Positions 42,840 to 54,900 of a DNA stretch of 64,000 bases are shown in pieces; the stretch's first letter is position 1, and every line of letters begins with the position of its first letter. Below the pieces are notes generated by a model. The model saw only the letters and a program-made list of their open reading frames with translations. It searched no databases and was not told the origin of the DNA. This DNA is from Hyaloscypha bicolor E (lineage: Eukaryota; Ascomycota; Leotiomycetes; Helotiales; Hyaloscyphaceae). The DNA is taken from the NCBI RefSeq assembly GCF_002865645.1, contig NW_020194588.1:788092-852091 (forward strand). The letters run 5' to 3'. The position numbers and the translations under genes are program-made.

Positions 42840-43587
42840 GGTTGCTAGTGTTGTACGGAGAGGATTGAGGTCAAGGCGGGGGTGAAGATCGATGGTGGGG
42901 TTTGGCGGCGGTTTTGAAGCGAGCACGTGATGACCGAGGGAGATAAGAGGTATTAGCAGGAACACATGCAACTGGCTGGACTCAAGTTCCTGCAGAATTC
43001 GTGGAAGAAACGGCCGATTGCTGACCAGAAACCGTCCCAGCTCATTGTGGTGGTCTGTTGTTGTGGTGGTGGTGGTGGTGGTGGTAGTGGTGAGTGAGGA
43101 AAGGGCAGTTTGTCAAAGTCTTGGCGTTTGCAGGTTGCAAGAGCTTAATTATTTAGCAGGGGGAGGAGTGAGGAATCTATGTTTTATATATTGAGCAGGA
43201 AAGAATAGAGTCAGTCAGTGCATACGAGAATAAGCATTGAGGCATTGCTGCTTTCCGTGATGGCAATCAACGATGAGTGGGTAGAGTTGTGGCTGAGCCT
43301 TGAGCGAGAGCGAAGGAGCTTAGGAAGATGTGAAGCGACCACAGCTACAGCCATCTTGCGGCAAAGCACAGGTTGAATACGAAGACGTGTATGTGGCCTC
43401 TGGCCGTTTTTATTGTAGTGGTTGAGAATTCTCCCCATCAAGCTGTAAGCTGCTTTTAGCCTCGGCAGAGCTGGTATGAAAACCAAAACTCAGCATCAAC
43501 CTTCGAGCATAATTCGTATATTCAGTAAATTGAAAACTGTGCATGAAATCATACGTAACCCCAAAGCCCTTCGTAAAATTTGCAGCA
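42840..43587. other. Intergenic region with a TGG microsatellite
   Basis: Promoter side of sec65 and 3' flank of the PEX22-like gene. A (TGG)n tract of about seven units lies at roughly 43064-43085. No gene supported. Confidence 0.55.
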
Positions 43588-44990
43588 TCACTCCCTATTT
43601 TCAACTCTCCTCGCCCAATCATCACCAACCCGCAATCCCTCCACGACCACAATTCCTCTACCCCTTCCAACTCTCTCCTCTTTCTCCCACCAATGTTCTT
43701 TCTTCTCCACATGCTCAGCTTCGCTCTCACTGTCTGCTAGCCCGCCGTGTCCTCCATCTGCACCCACAACAAGAACCACATCTTGTCGTAACCAGCTTTG
43801 AAGATGTGTAATCACTTCACCGTCGTTTCCAGCGAGCGATTCCTGTAGGTAGACAGTATCGGGGCCGAGATGTCGAAGGATGTGGACGTGGCCTGTGGGA
43901 GTCGTGAAGGGGATGACCATTGTTTCTTTTTCGACCAGGCTGAGAGCTTGGGAGTACACAGCGTTGAATGCTGGGGATGACGAAGTAGAGGTCCTGGACT
44001 GGTTAGCATTATCTGGAAATCGGGATGAGGATACCTACAATGTTTTCTCAACTTCTTGGCCTGGTGATTGTGCTTGTTCGTGACCAATATTGGAGAACGA
44101 GGAGCTCAAAGACCCAGGTGCACGCGCAGCAGCTGCATCAAGTGGGTGTTCCTTCAGACCAGGCGCATATATCAAGACGAACAGTCGGATCTTGGAGAAA
44201 TCGGTATTTCGAGGAAGATGGGAGAGAATAGACTATTATAGTCAGAATCTGCAAAGCCCGTAAAGGGAGAACTTACAGCACGCTCGTAGAAACCACCCTC
44301 ATCATCAAAGTCATCATCGTTAGTGGTATCTGCAGAAACCACAATTGCGACCGTCTTCCTCTTTCCATTTCCAACAGGCGCTCTGGCTGTCGGTTGTACG
44401 CCAGGCTCGCTCGCACTCCTCATTTCGATTCCTCCTTGTGGGACAGGACTCACTCCAGAAGCCCTCCCTTCCGCCTCTTCACTCCAAGTCCTGTGGTCCT
44501 TATATGCATTCTTATCCTCCTCTCTAATACTGCTCAATGCGCTTCCCACCACTGCGCCAGCAGCCGCAATGCCCCCAAGAACCGTGCGACTCGCTCCATC
44601 ATAGATCTGCTGCGGGCTAGGCGTCCTCTTCAACGCCCCGGACATGCGCGCCATATACGTCTGCTGCTCTTCCGGCCTTCCTTGAGCTGTCCCATACGCG
44701 ACTTCTCCCGGCCTGACATCTGCGTATGAGGGCGGTCCAGTTCTCACACTGCCATCAGGATTGCGCCCGTAATCTGGACGGTTATAGACATTGTCTGCCG
44801 GGCGGCCTGGGGGAGGAGGCAGCTCGTCCTCGTCATCACTTCGCTCACTCCATATCCAGGCTACGATGCCAACTGTCGCGACGGTGACGGTGAAGGCGAG
44901 GGGGAGCCAGTAGGAGAAGGTGCCGCGTCGCGACGGGGCGGGCTGGGGTCTGCGCGCTGAGCGCTCGTAGCGGTCGTAGGAGGAGGACAT
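43588..44990 (-). CDS. PEX22-like peroxisomal membrane protein (437 aa)
   Basis: PEX22 anchors the ubiquitin-conjugating enzyme PEX4 at the peroxisome for receptor recycling. Exons: 44277-44990, 44039-44232 and 43588-43993, in frame throughout. A short basic N-terminus precedes one membrane segment, YWLPLAFTVTVATVGIVAWI (about residues 27-46). Then comes a disordered Pro-rich linker, and a folded cytosolic part starting KRKTVAIVVSADT, with SILSHLPRNTDFSKIRLFVL, AFNAVYSQALSLVEKETMVI and GHVHILRHLGPDTVYLQESL. This topology and the Rossmann-like C-terminal half fit fungal PEX22-like proteins. The assignment rests on overall resemblance, so moderate confidence. An in-frame ATG nine codons upstream (45017) is an alternative start. 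Divergent from the eIF2B-gamma gene. Confidence 0.7.
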
Positions 44991-45437
44991 TGGATTGCTT
45001 TGCTTGAGACCATTCATCGATTGCTCACATTCTTCGTGAAGCCTTCATGCTTGGAGGAGGAGAGGAGAGAGAGGTGGGATGCGGTGGCGCAGGACGGGAA
45101 AAGGGTGAGGCTGGGAGGGCAATCTTCCTCGGCTTGGTCTTTGTTGACTTGCTCGTTTCCATAGGGAACTCGGGATTTTGCACGTGATCGCCAAACGGCC
45201 GAACCCTTGATGGATGACTTAACAATTTTTGGCGATGATTCAGATTTTGATATTTATCACAACTCCACACAGGTACTCATCACATCTCACCATTGTCCCT
45301 CAGACGTCGCATTCTCGTTTGGTGCTACCTCCGTTGATAAAATTTAGGAAGAAGCGCAACAAGAACATTGTCCTCTCCACATAGCGCAAAATCTTTCGAG
45401 TGCCGACTCGTTCAGGAATATCCCCACAGGTCTCAAG
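44991..45437. promoter_or_regulatory. Shared divergent promoter region
   Basis: 447 bp separates the starts of the minus-strand PEX22-like gene and the plus-strand eIF2B-gamma gene. It must carry both promoters and leaders. It contains CACGTGATCGCC near 45181. No TATA box is obvious for either gene. Confidence 0.55.
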
Positions 45438-47576
45438 ATGCCACACGCGCTCTCGTTGCCAGCTCCTGGGTTCCAGGCCATTATTCTTTGCGGGCCTGGA
45501 TCCTCATTTCCTACCTTCACCGCTAATCCTGACGAGAACCCGAAAGCCCTCATCCCAATCGCGAACCGGCCGATGGTCTGGTATCCGATAGATTTCTGCT
45601 ACCGTATGGGTGTTACAAGTGAGTACATTCACTTTACGTGCGCTTTGGGGCTTGTAATTGGCATTGAGAGTTTTGCTTGTGCCCGTATCTGCTCCATTAT
45701 TGCTTCAAGGAAGTTTGCGATATTTTGATATCACGTGATTTTATAGTCTCCCTTCTCTTTGACCAACGGAATTTTGGAGCTTGATGGGAAAGGACATCTT
45801 TCTCGACCAGGGCAGTGTGCTTGCAGATTTTCAGCAAGATTTGATTCTACCATACCTCCTGGGATTTCGACTCCTGAAGGCACCTGCTCCTTCGTTGAAC
45901 GATCTGCATTTTTCTTAAACCACTTTGCAGCCCATTTTCTCTTGCATTTCGATCCATTATATTGCACTGACTACCAAGTCCTGCATTCTTCTATCTGGTT
46001 TTGTCTGATTCTGACCATCACTTCCAGATATCACCTTGATCGCACCTCCATCTTCCGCTCCGGCGATCACTACTGCACTCAACACAGATCCCCACCTAAC
46101 AAGCCTTCCTCTACCAAAGCCTTATCTTTTATCACCGAAGAATCTAGACCAGAACACAGGCACGGCGCAAATCTTCCGCCTTCCGGAAGTCAGGGAGATA
46201 GTGACAGGCGACTTCATCGTCTTACCTTGTGATCTTGTCTGTGAGCTGGGCGGCGAGTCATTACTGGAATCATGGATGGTCAAAGAAGCAAGTCTCGGGG
46301 GAGCCACTGGTGGAGGTCTTGAGTTTAGAGGTCCAAAGACGGCGCTGGGTGGTGAACGAGGCGGACGGAGAGGAGGTTTGGGAGTCTGGTACGAAACCAA
46401 GGGCGAGACGATCATCAAAGGTGAAGAAACAGACTTTATTGCAACAGTCCCAATCGAAGGGGGTCCCGTGCCACCATCAAAATCTTCACTGCTCAACAAT
46501 ATCTCAAAATTAGTCTACTCGGTACCAACAGACACCCTAAACGATATCACTGAAGATAAGAAGAGCTTGCCAATTAGACACGGCCTGATCCGTGAACATC
46601 CTAGAATCAGAATGCTGAGTTCACATCGGGATGCGCATATCTACATATTTCCTGCATGGATTCTAGACATGATCAATGCGAACGAACATATGGACAGCAT
46701 TGGCGAGGATGTGATCGGATGGTGGGCAAAGGCAGGCTGGCAAGAAGGGCTCGGTGACAAACTTGGATTACGAGAAGTTCTATCTGTTCAAGCACCTACA
46801 GATACTGATGACAGTTTACTGGACAACAATCCCGCCCACGACGACATTGACTTCAGCAGTCTCAGCACAACGTTTACCTCCAACCTCCGGTCAACCGAGA
46901 CATCAGGAAAGGAGAAGTTAGCCGTCCCGCCAGTTCTTGCATACGTTCAGCCGAAGGGTAGTAAGATGATCAGAAGAGTCGACACCGCACCTCTACTGCT
47001 ATTCGTCTCTCTCCAACTCGCGAAGCTCGAAGCGATTGATGCCGTTGGCCGCGATACCTCATCTCCTTTTGCACACCAAGCCAAAGTCGCCTATCCAGAA
47101 GGAATCGCGTCCAAGACAACAGTTACTCGACCCGACTGCCTCCTCGCCGAGAACGTAACAGTAGAAGAAAAATGCTCGATCAAAGAATGTGTTATCGGAG
47201 CCAACTGCCAGATCAAGCAAGGCGCAAAACTACAACGATGTGTGTTGATGGATGGGGTCGTCGTTGAGAGGGGGTGTAAGCTTACTGGTTGTATTCTTGG
47301 GAGACGGTCGCAGATTGGAGAAGAGAGTGTGTTGTTGGATTGTGAGGTGCAAGAGAATTTGCTGGTTGAGGCGAGGAGTATGCCCCCTTTCCTTTCCTCC
47401 TTACTGTTTTTAGAAGAAGCTAACTTTTGAGTGTAGCGGAGGATAAGAATAGCAAGCTCATGTCCTCGGAAGGAATGGAGGCCACAGAAGAAGAAATCCA
47501 GGAATCGTTTGCCGACGAAGAATGTTGCGACGCAAAGGAAGCCGATGAATCGCAAGGCATCTCACTCGCCAGATAG
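45438..47576 (+). CDS. gcd1: Translation initiation factor eIF2B subunit gamma (556 aa)
   Basis: eIF2B is the GTP-exchange factor for eIF2; the gamma subunit pairs with epsilon in the catalytic part. Exons: 45438-45618, 46028-47377 and 47437-47576. Start MPHALSLPAPGFQAIILCGP. The nucleotidyltransferase-like N-terminal domain has PKALIPIANRPMVWYPIDFC, which continues across intron 1 into GVTNITLIAPPSSAPAI; it includes IVTGDFIVLPCDLV and HIYIFPAWILDMI. The C-terminus is a left-handed beta-helix of hexapeptides (LAENVTVEEKCSIKECVIGA, CVLMDGVVVERGCKLTGCIL, IGEESVLLDCEVQENLLVEA), then KLMSSEGMEATEEE. Intron 1 is 409 bp, much longer than other introns here, and holds no further exon that the family needs. 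Intact and essential in yeast. Confidence 0.93.
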
Positions 47577-50500
47577 ACGTTCCCGAGTTTCCTGTACCAA
47601 GTCACACAATCCCCCGTCTTACGGTGCGGCCCCGGAACCGAATGTCTTCCTATCGCCAGCAAACTCTCGGTCCGGAGTCACACGGCATCTGCTAGTGCAC
47701 GCGGAGCTCTCCATCAGCACATAATCAATATTTCTGCATATGCAGCATAGAAAACCAAGTACGGGCGTCTGCAATGCAAACAAACACGGGGCAAGAAAAA
47801 ATGTGACGGCCTTGCATTCTGTATGACGCAGTAGTTGTCAAAATGCATGATAGCTAGCTGCATGCGACCCTGAATCCCCTCGATGCAATCAATTGAGCTT
47901 TTCAACCAACATCTTGTACCACAAGACCCTCTCTCTTTTGTGCTACACACCTCGATCTCTCTTATTTTGTGTAACCATCTCGCGTGCTGTGACCATGTGC
48001 TGTTCTTAAGATCTTATGACGGTTGTTATAGCATGCATATGTGGTTGGAGTTTGTTATGACGTAAAGTTATCTGCTAATTCTAACCAATACCCTTCCGCG
48101 CACCACGAAGATAACCAGGCGGCAAGCATGCGTCTTCTTGCCCGCGAATAGCGGTGCAGGTGTGTTGGCAGAGTTGCCACTGTAGGACTGGGAGAGGAGA
48201 ACCGGGTACATGGGACCCGACAACCTGGTAAGCTAATCCCTGGAACCGGGGACGGGCTGTCCGAGATGGAGGGGTCTTGCACACGGATGGGTGTGGAGCT
48301 GGGAGGGAGTGGAGGATGGATGGATTTATTATTGAACTTCGGCAGCAGAGAAGATTTGATGATGCATGTTTGAATGTCTCGAGCTGGCATTTGCGCCTAT
48401 TGGGGCACGAAAATGCTAGAAGAATGATGCTTTGGTAGAAACCGAAAGCACGAAGGCAATGATAGACGTTAACGGCGGCCAGTTCTCGAGATATTTGACG
48501 AAAGGATTTAGATGCAGACCGCGAGTGAGATCAGGTTCTCGAAATCTTGGACAGTGATTTCCCGGGAAAGCCTTTTTGTGGTTGAAAGAAATCCGAACGC
48601 AGCAGTCCGCTTCGCTGTCCCGAGATTTCGGGGCCGCACACTGAACCTTGCAAAACCCCGATGAGGGAAATAGTCAAAATAGAAGACAGCTGTTCTCCCT
48701 GCCGCTTTGCAAAGTCAAATAAATGGGAACCCTTGCGAATGAGACCATCTTCCGCTCTAAACTTGGACGACTTTCTATTGTGGACTTGAGGTCAAATGGC
48801 GAGCTCCGGGAAAGAGAACAGGTGCGGATGAACACACGTTGGTTCGCAAGGGGAGTCAAATGATTCCTCATGTTTTACCCAATCTTCGTTTCGCCCGTCA
48901 AACGCGACCACCGCCCTCACGTTCTTCAAACAACAGCTATAGAATCCGTGATATAGCAGCGTTACATGTGTTGTACAAGCGGCTCGGGCAACGAGGAATT
49001 CGGCAAGGCGCTAGTGAACGGCGCGAAGGACGGAGCAGTCTGCAAAGGATCTTCGGGCCATGCAGCTCGCTGAATTCGGTCCGCGGTTTAGTGGCTCGGA
49101 GGAAATCGAAGGCGCCGAATTGGAGGTTTTACAGGAGAAAAGAGATCTCGAGGCCCTGGCAGTGTGGGTGATCGAAGATTTGGGTGCCCTTGGCTGCTGT
49201 AGGACGGTACGGGAGGTGTGCTGTTTGAGTGGGGGCGAGATTGTGAAGGTTGGAGAGTGGGGTGGTCTGAAGTTCATATTTTGAGGGGTTGAGATCTCGT
49301 CATGGGGGAGTTTCGATGAGTTGGAATCGGAAATGGGGCAAGTTATTTGAATAGGTGCGTTTGATGTTGAATGGTTGATGGATCGTAATGGCATGAAATG
49401 ATATCATTGGATAGTTCGTCAAATCATAATAGCTAACGCAGAGATAATAGCAAAAGAGATGAAATGGGTTGGGTTGAGTAAAGCTTGAGCGCAAGTTCCA
49501 GCATGAGATAAGAGAGAAGACGCAAAATTAAGCAAGAAAATGAGTGCGATTGAAGCAAAAGTCCTTCCCAGCAGCGTCCTAAAGACCACGAGGCCGTGCA
49601 ACCTGGGAAAATCAGGGCCTCTCCACAACACCTGCACGTCCCAATCCACAATGATGCAGAGCAGTCCCCAAAAGCAAGAAATTGGTTGTACGCGGTGGTA
49701 CGAGGTGGGAGTGTCGTCGCACAACTGAAGCGATAGTGGTTGTGGTTACACGGCATACGTTGTTGGAACCTCACTTCAACAGAAGAGATGATGAGAGAGG
49801 TCGTAAAAGCCGTAGATTGAATATAGAGAATCGAAGGTAGACGGAGACAAGGCGAAAGAAAGACACCGTTTGACACCATGGAGACACGCTTGATCGGTGA
49901 ACAGATGTGCTCGGTATGCTCAAAATGCGAGGATTGCGTGTTGAAGATCAAGGTGAAGCTTGCGCAAGGAGGCAATTTCTTTGGAACAATGCCGTAGAAA
50001 TTGAGATATGTGCGTGTCTTTGTTGTCATATACAGATGAGGTGCTAATTGAAGACAACAGCTATGTCAGCTTTCGTTTCCCGCCGTACAAGTCGTTTTTC
50101 GGACATGAAGTAATTGCAATACTCGAAAATAATAAACCAAAGTCATACCTATTTTGGCAGAGGCGCAACACCGGCAGGCCAAGGCACCGAAGGTGGTGGG
50201 GGGTGCTTTGGACAATAGGTGTTCTGTGTGATTTCTTGGATCCACGGACCCCCATCATCTGGTCTTTTGTCCTTTCTGTTATGTCCGCAATAACTGGGAC
50301 CCTCACATATAAGCAACTTGGATTTCCCACGGCATCTACAATCATGGTAGACGGGAATCTCGAGAAAACACATCTCTCGAGGCGTTGAGGAAGGTTGACG
50401 GAAAAAGTGCAGATATGTGTATATAGTGTAGCAAGGAAGTGTTCGAAGAGAATAGATATCTTGAGTGCAAAGAACTCACTAACACAATAGAACGTCCCAC

Positions 50501-53500
50501 TTGTCCCGCCACATCCTCTTTATATACACAAAGATCGTTGCCACTCGGCCAACGCCGCATCACCTCAAGGTGGCCCATTGCATTAAGGTTGTTCAGCTTT
50601 GACTCCAGAACTGATCTTTCGACCCAGAGACTCGGTAAGGGGGTATACGAGATAGTGAAAGAATTAGAAGGCAAGCAGGTGATCTTTGAAGGCTGACCAT
50701 TCTCATCGTCAGGAATTTTTTCTCCGGAGGCGGCTTCATTAGAGAGCTAGCGAGTAAGAAGAGAGGAGCCATCTGTACAGTAACACAGACATCTCCTACA
50801 TTGTGTAACAAACGGTTGATGTATGCAAAGTCTGAAAATAGGGCACTGAAGTTGCAATGGTTTGATAATGGGTAATTAACTGGCCACGGATGAAGAAACA
50901 ACTCCGAGCCACCAATGATACTCGGACGTGATCACTGGTGGCTGCAGTCGGCCATGGCGGCGGGCATATTCACCACAAGTTCCCTGCACCTCGCACATGA
51001 AAGCACATGGATGGCTTGCTTTATCTAGGAAAGCTTCAACCTTGGGCAGGTGCAGGGTGTCAAATGCTGCGGCAGGAAAAGTAGGTTAGCCCTATAATGT
51101 GACTTTTCAAGGCACCGATAGTCCGGGAGCTAGACCGTAGCTCTCAAAGTGGTCTGATATTCTGTGATCTGGGTAAAAATCAGGACTTGGACGACGAGGA
51201 AATAAACGGGTAACGAGAATTGAAAGTTTTTAAAGATGGCAAGGGTTGCACAACATCGGCGTTGCCCCGCACTTGCGGCCAACAAGAAAGGATACTGAAC
51301 TTGGAAGGGAAAAGAGATGGAAGATAGGTAAGATCGAGGCAGGGACGGCAGAGATTTTGAAGGTGGGAGCATGGTGAAAACGTACGAGACCCTCAACAGA
51401 AATGGGAAAGGTTTCAATAGCACGTGCGAGTTCGTCTAAAGAAGCAGATACTCTACTTTAAACATGAGACGGTTAAGATCTCGTGCGTCAAGAAAGGCTG
51501 GAAGGGGGCTGCTTGCCGGACGTAGGTCCGCAATGAAATGACACAGCGGGGAAATGGCAGAAATTCTGAAGGCGATGTCGGTCCAGCAGTCTCGACTGCC
51601 GAGTTCTGCATACCAGTCTCACTTCATGGCAAATTTCCACAAGTGTTGGTAAACTCGCTAATGTGAATAGATTATGAATTCTGTGGAGGGAAAGAGAGTG
51701 GACCCGAAACTCTGGTTCTGCCGCTGAGAGGATTAATGCCTCGCCGCGACTGCCGGCTGCTATTTGTCAGTGTGGGAGCGTCAAAACACAGCAAAACTGT
51801 ACTCGGTAAATCTCATGTAGCAGAACTCACACTCACAACTTGTTGCTCGTGACGATCATAAAGCCCATAACTCCTTAAAGCTGGTGTTTGTTGTGAGAGG
51901 GGAAGTGAAACTTAAACTCGAACAGTGACGTGATTAATTGTTCTCTCGAGTCCAAGATAGTGGGGCCATAATATTGCTGCGGTGGGGGATGTCTGACTAT
52001 TGGATCGGTAGCCACGATCACATCTCGAATGTGATACATCTGCTGTCGGACGGACCCCAAAACGTGCCTCTTTCGCATTCTACGGAATTTCTCTGCATTT
52101 GATGGAAGCCATGTACTCGAAATGGTAGTGGTCCTCGGAATCTTTTTGTTGCAACAGTGTGTCTGCAAACGGCCAACGCAATAGCCGCGTTAGAAATATT
52201 TCAAAGCAGGCGATGAAGTCGTAAGTTTTAAAAGTGTCCTCCGGTACTCCGTTGCAAGACTATCGCATTGTCCGTCATTCTTCTTCGCGTTCTCGGTGAA
52301 GGTTCTGGACCCTTGTCCCGCCAAGCAGCATCTCGTCATCTCAATCAAAAGGCAGGGGGCTCAGTGGATCTACCTGCGGCTTCCGCCCAAACATGCGCAA
52401 TAGATCTGCGAAATAAGCAAAAGTTTGTCGGTTATCGAAAGTCTCCTGTCCAAGTATGGGGCAGTCAGGAGTGAGCCTTCTCATCTCACCTCTTGTTGTA
52501 CAGGTCAAGGCGCGAGAAAACGACAAGCAGTCGGTGCTGCTAGTTTTGTTGTATCAGACCTGGGGTAGCTCATTCCTAGAGGCGGTGACTCCATTCCTAG
52601 CGGCTCTGGAACGTGTCTAGCAGCCAGGCAGCTTCTGGACTGTGGAATGTAAGATCATAGAATATCCAGTGTAGGACTTGGGTAAGCCAACATCGACTTC
52701 TTCCCGTAGATCTAAAAGTCCGATTCGAGCGTTGATTTTCGGGCTGAAGGCGAGGCTCATGTGCTGCCATGGTATCCAGGCAAACAATGGGAACTTGCTT
52801 TCCAGGCAAAATATCGATCTCTTCGGATGATCCTCTCCGGGGCTATTGGGTTGGTCAAATGAACCGAAGGCTGAGACCAGACTGCAGAGGCTAGCTGTGC
52901 CTATCCCACCATCTTCGAAACCAGCCTAATTCCTAATCTCTGAAGCCACAACGCAGGTACCAGCAGTTCGGGCCGATCCAGCCTGCTCGAAGCCTTCTGA
53001 CGACCATCAGTGGCGATGCTGTAGTACCTGCGTTAAGAAGAGACCCTGTCGCCCTTCCCAGGGGGTGATGCATATCAGTTTCTGCAAGGTAGAATATACA
53101 ACGCACTCACTGACCTGAGATATCGATTCAATCCTTCGAAACCAGACCCTTACGCTCGAAAATAGGCTCCAGAGCCTCCTCTTGTGGTAGAGTGGTCACT
53201 GAGGGAGAACTATCACACAATGGCTAACAATTCCGTCAGTCAACTTCGCCCGAAAACAGCGGAAACGGCCTCCCTTTTCAACGCGCCGCCATTCCGTCAT
53301 CAGTACCTTGCTTATTAGGGCAGACTCGTGACTCAAGACGTGACTCACTGGTTGATTATATACTCAATAGTCAGGTAAGCTCCGTTTAATGAAACCTCTT
53401 CTGGGTCGAGGTGATACCAACTACCGAGACCGTATCTCATGTTTTCGTCGAAAGTGAAGCTCGAATTCAAGTGATATATGAAAGCATATTTCTCCCTGTC

Positions 53501-53721
53501 TATGCTTCCTTAATTCCAAGAAGTTCATCCACTCATTTGGACATCTACAGTCCTTCATACAGTCCTTTCCGGAACACCATAGCCACCCCTTGAAGTCACT
53601 CCTTGAAAGGACCCAAGGAACTTGTTCGTGAAAGCACCTCCTAAATCACCAATGATTGAGCTAATCAAGATGTAATAGATACCACAACTTTCTGTGTTTT
53701 TCAAAACATATCCAATCCACA
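47577..53721. other. 6.1-kb region without a supported coding gene, upstream of the C2H2 regulator
   Basis: Both strands hold many short frames (up to 198 codons at 49433-50029 on the minus strand), but none has family-like sequence, splice-linked partners or convincing composition. The composition is normal rather than RIP-like, so this is not a dead-repeat block. It may be an extended promoter, a long leader with upstream ORFs, or non-coding RNA loci for the regulator at 53722. Confidence 0.5.
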
Positions 53722-54900
53722 ATGAAGATGTTTGTTGATCAGAACCTGCGATACGGATCAAATAGCCACTCAGCCGCCTCGTCCTTCTCTTCCAGCTCGT
53801 CCATCAACTCATCCTTCTCGGCTGATGCCTCTAACTGGGACTCATCATCTACTGTAGACACCCCACTACCCACGCCGACTCGAGTAAATTTCGACCTCGT
53901 CAAGCTCGAAGAAGCTTCCCTGTGTGCTCCAACTCCTTCATGCACACCAGAAAGGAATGGGGTCGATGCAGGATTCTATAGCATGAGTTCAATTTCGCAA
54001 GATATGCTTTCTGGGTACTCCGACCCATCTATGATCTTCGCTGTGGATGGAAAGCTTCTGTCTGACCAGGCCATGATGGGTTACAACAACTTTGCCACAT
54101 ATGTTGGTCCAACAACAAACTCGTTCAGCAACCAGAGCTGCTTATCACTTGATTCGCAGTCATTTGATGGCGACATGTTCTCGCCAATCTCTGATTTGGG
54201 TCATTCCCCCACCGAAGATTTTGTTGTTCCCTCCCAGACAACATTCATGGACACATTCGATTTCCAATCTCCCTTGCGGTCGGCGAAAACTCTCCAGCTC
54301 AGCCATTCCTACGACACCCCAATTTCGGACTACGATTCCGGCTTCGAACAATTCGTACCAACATACCACGAAGCCAAGTCTTGCTCCACAACTCCATCTC
54401 GGCCTTCCCCCCTCCGCCAACCTGTCCTCTCCCCTCTTCCTACAACAGCAGCACTTCAGCAAGTCCAAGAGCAGTCACCTGCCACCAAAGAGGAACTCAA
54501 ACGAACACTTACAGCCCGCAAGACCCGAAGGGCGATCAAGCGAGCCGGACGGGAGTTCTTCTTGCCCAACAACGTCCATTGCGTTAAGCTTGCAGACAAA
54601 CAATGCCCCTTCGAGGGCTGCACCAAGAGATTTGTCCGCCAAGAACATCTCAAAAGACACGAAAGAACGCATACCCAAGAGGACTCCTACCCATGTCAAT
54701 TCTGCCAGAGACCTTTCGGTCGACCTGATAACCTCAAATCCCACATCAAACTCCATACATTCCCACACAAGAAATCCTCACGCACTGCCTATTACCAAGA
54801 GGCGCAGGAGGTATATGATAGAATGAGCAGAAAGTCTCCTACCAAGTCAGAGAAGCTTGGCCTCCCGACCAGGTCACGTGCCAGACCATCTGGGTACTGA
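53722..54900 (+). CDS. C2H2 zinc-finger transcription factor, BrlA/LTF2-like finger pair (392 aa)
   Basis: Single exon from ATG 53722 (MKMFVDQNLRYGSNS). The first 270 residues are low-complexity Ser/Pro/Asp-rich, typical of activation regions. Two C2H2 fingers near the C-terminus follow: CPFEGCTKRFVRQEHLKRH... (residues 295-317, C-x4-C-x12-H-x3-H) and CQFCQRPFGRPDNLKSHIKL H (325-345, C-x2-C-x12-H-x3-H), then PHKKSSRTAYYQEAQEVYDR and a basic tail. The RQEHLKRH and RPDNLKSHIKLH cores are like those of conidiation regulators such as BrlA and of light-responsive factors such as Botrytis LTF2. Orthology is not established from this alone. The large flanking non-coding regions would suit a developmental regulator. 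Confidence 0.85.
   Translation: MKMFVDQNLRYGSNSHSAASSFSSSSSINSSFSADASNWDSSSTVDTPLPTPTRVNFDLVKLEEASLCAPTPSCTPERNGVDAGFYSMSSISQDMLSGYSDPSMIFAVDGKLLSDQAMMGYNNFATYVGPTTNSFSNQSCLSLDSQSFDGDMFSPISDLGHSPTEDFVVPSQTTFMDTFDFQSPLRSAKTLQLSHSYDTPISDYDSGFEQFVPTYHEAKSCSTTPSRPSPLRQPVLSPLPTTAALQQVQEQSPATKEELKRTLTARKTRRAIKRAGREFFLPNNVHCVKLADKQCPFEGCTKRFVRQEHLKRHERTHTQEDSYPCQFCQRPFGRPDNLKSHIKLHTFPHKKSSRTAYYQEAQEVYDRMSRKSPTKSEKLGLPTRSRARPSGY

Noticed and set aside
45619..46027. Possible extra exon in the 409-bp first intron of the eIF2B-gamma gene
   Set aside because: Joining 45618 to 46028 already rebuilds the continuous family sequence GVTNITLIAPP, so no extra exon is needed.
49433..50029. 198-codon minus-strand frame in the large gap
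   Set aside because: Cys/Leu/Ser-rich, no splice-linked partner, no known motif; probably chance.
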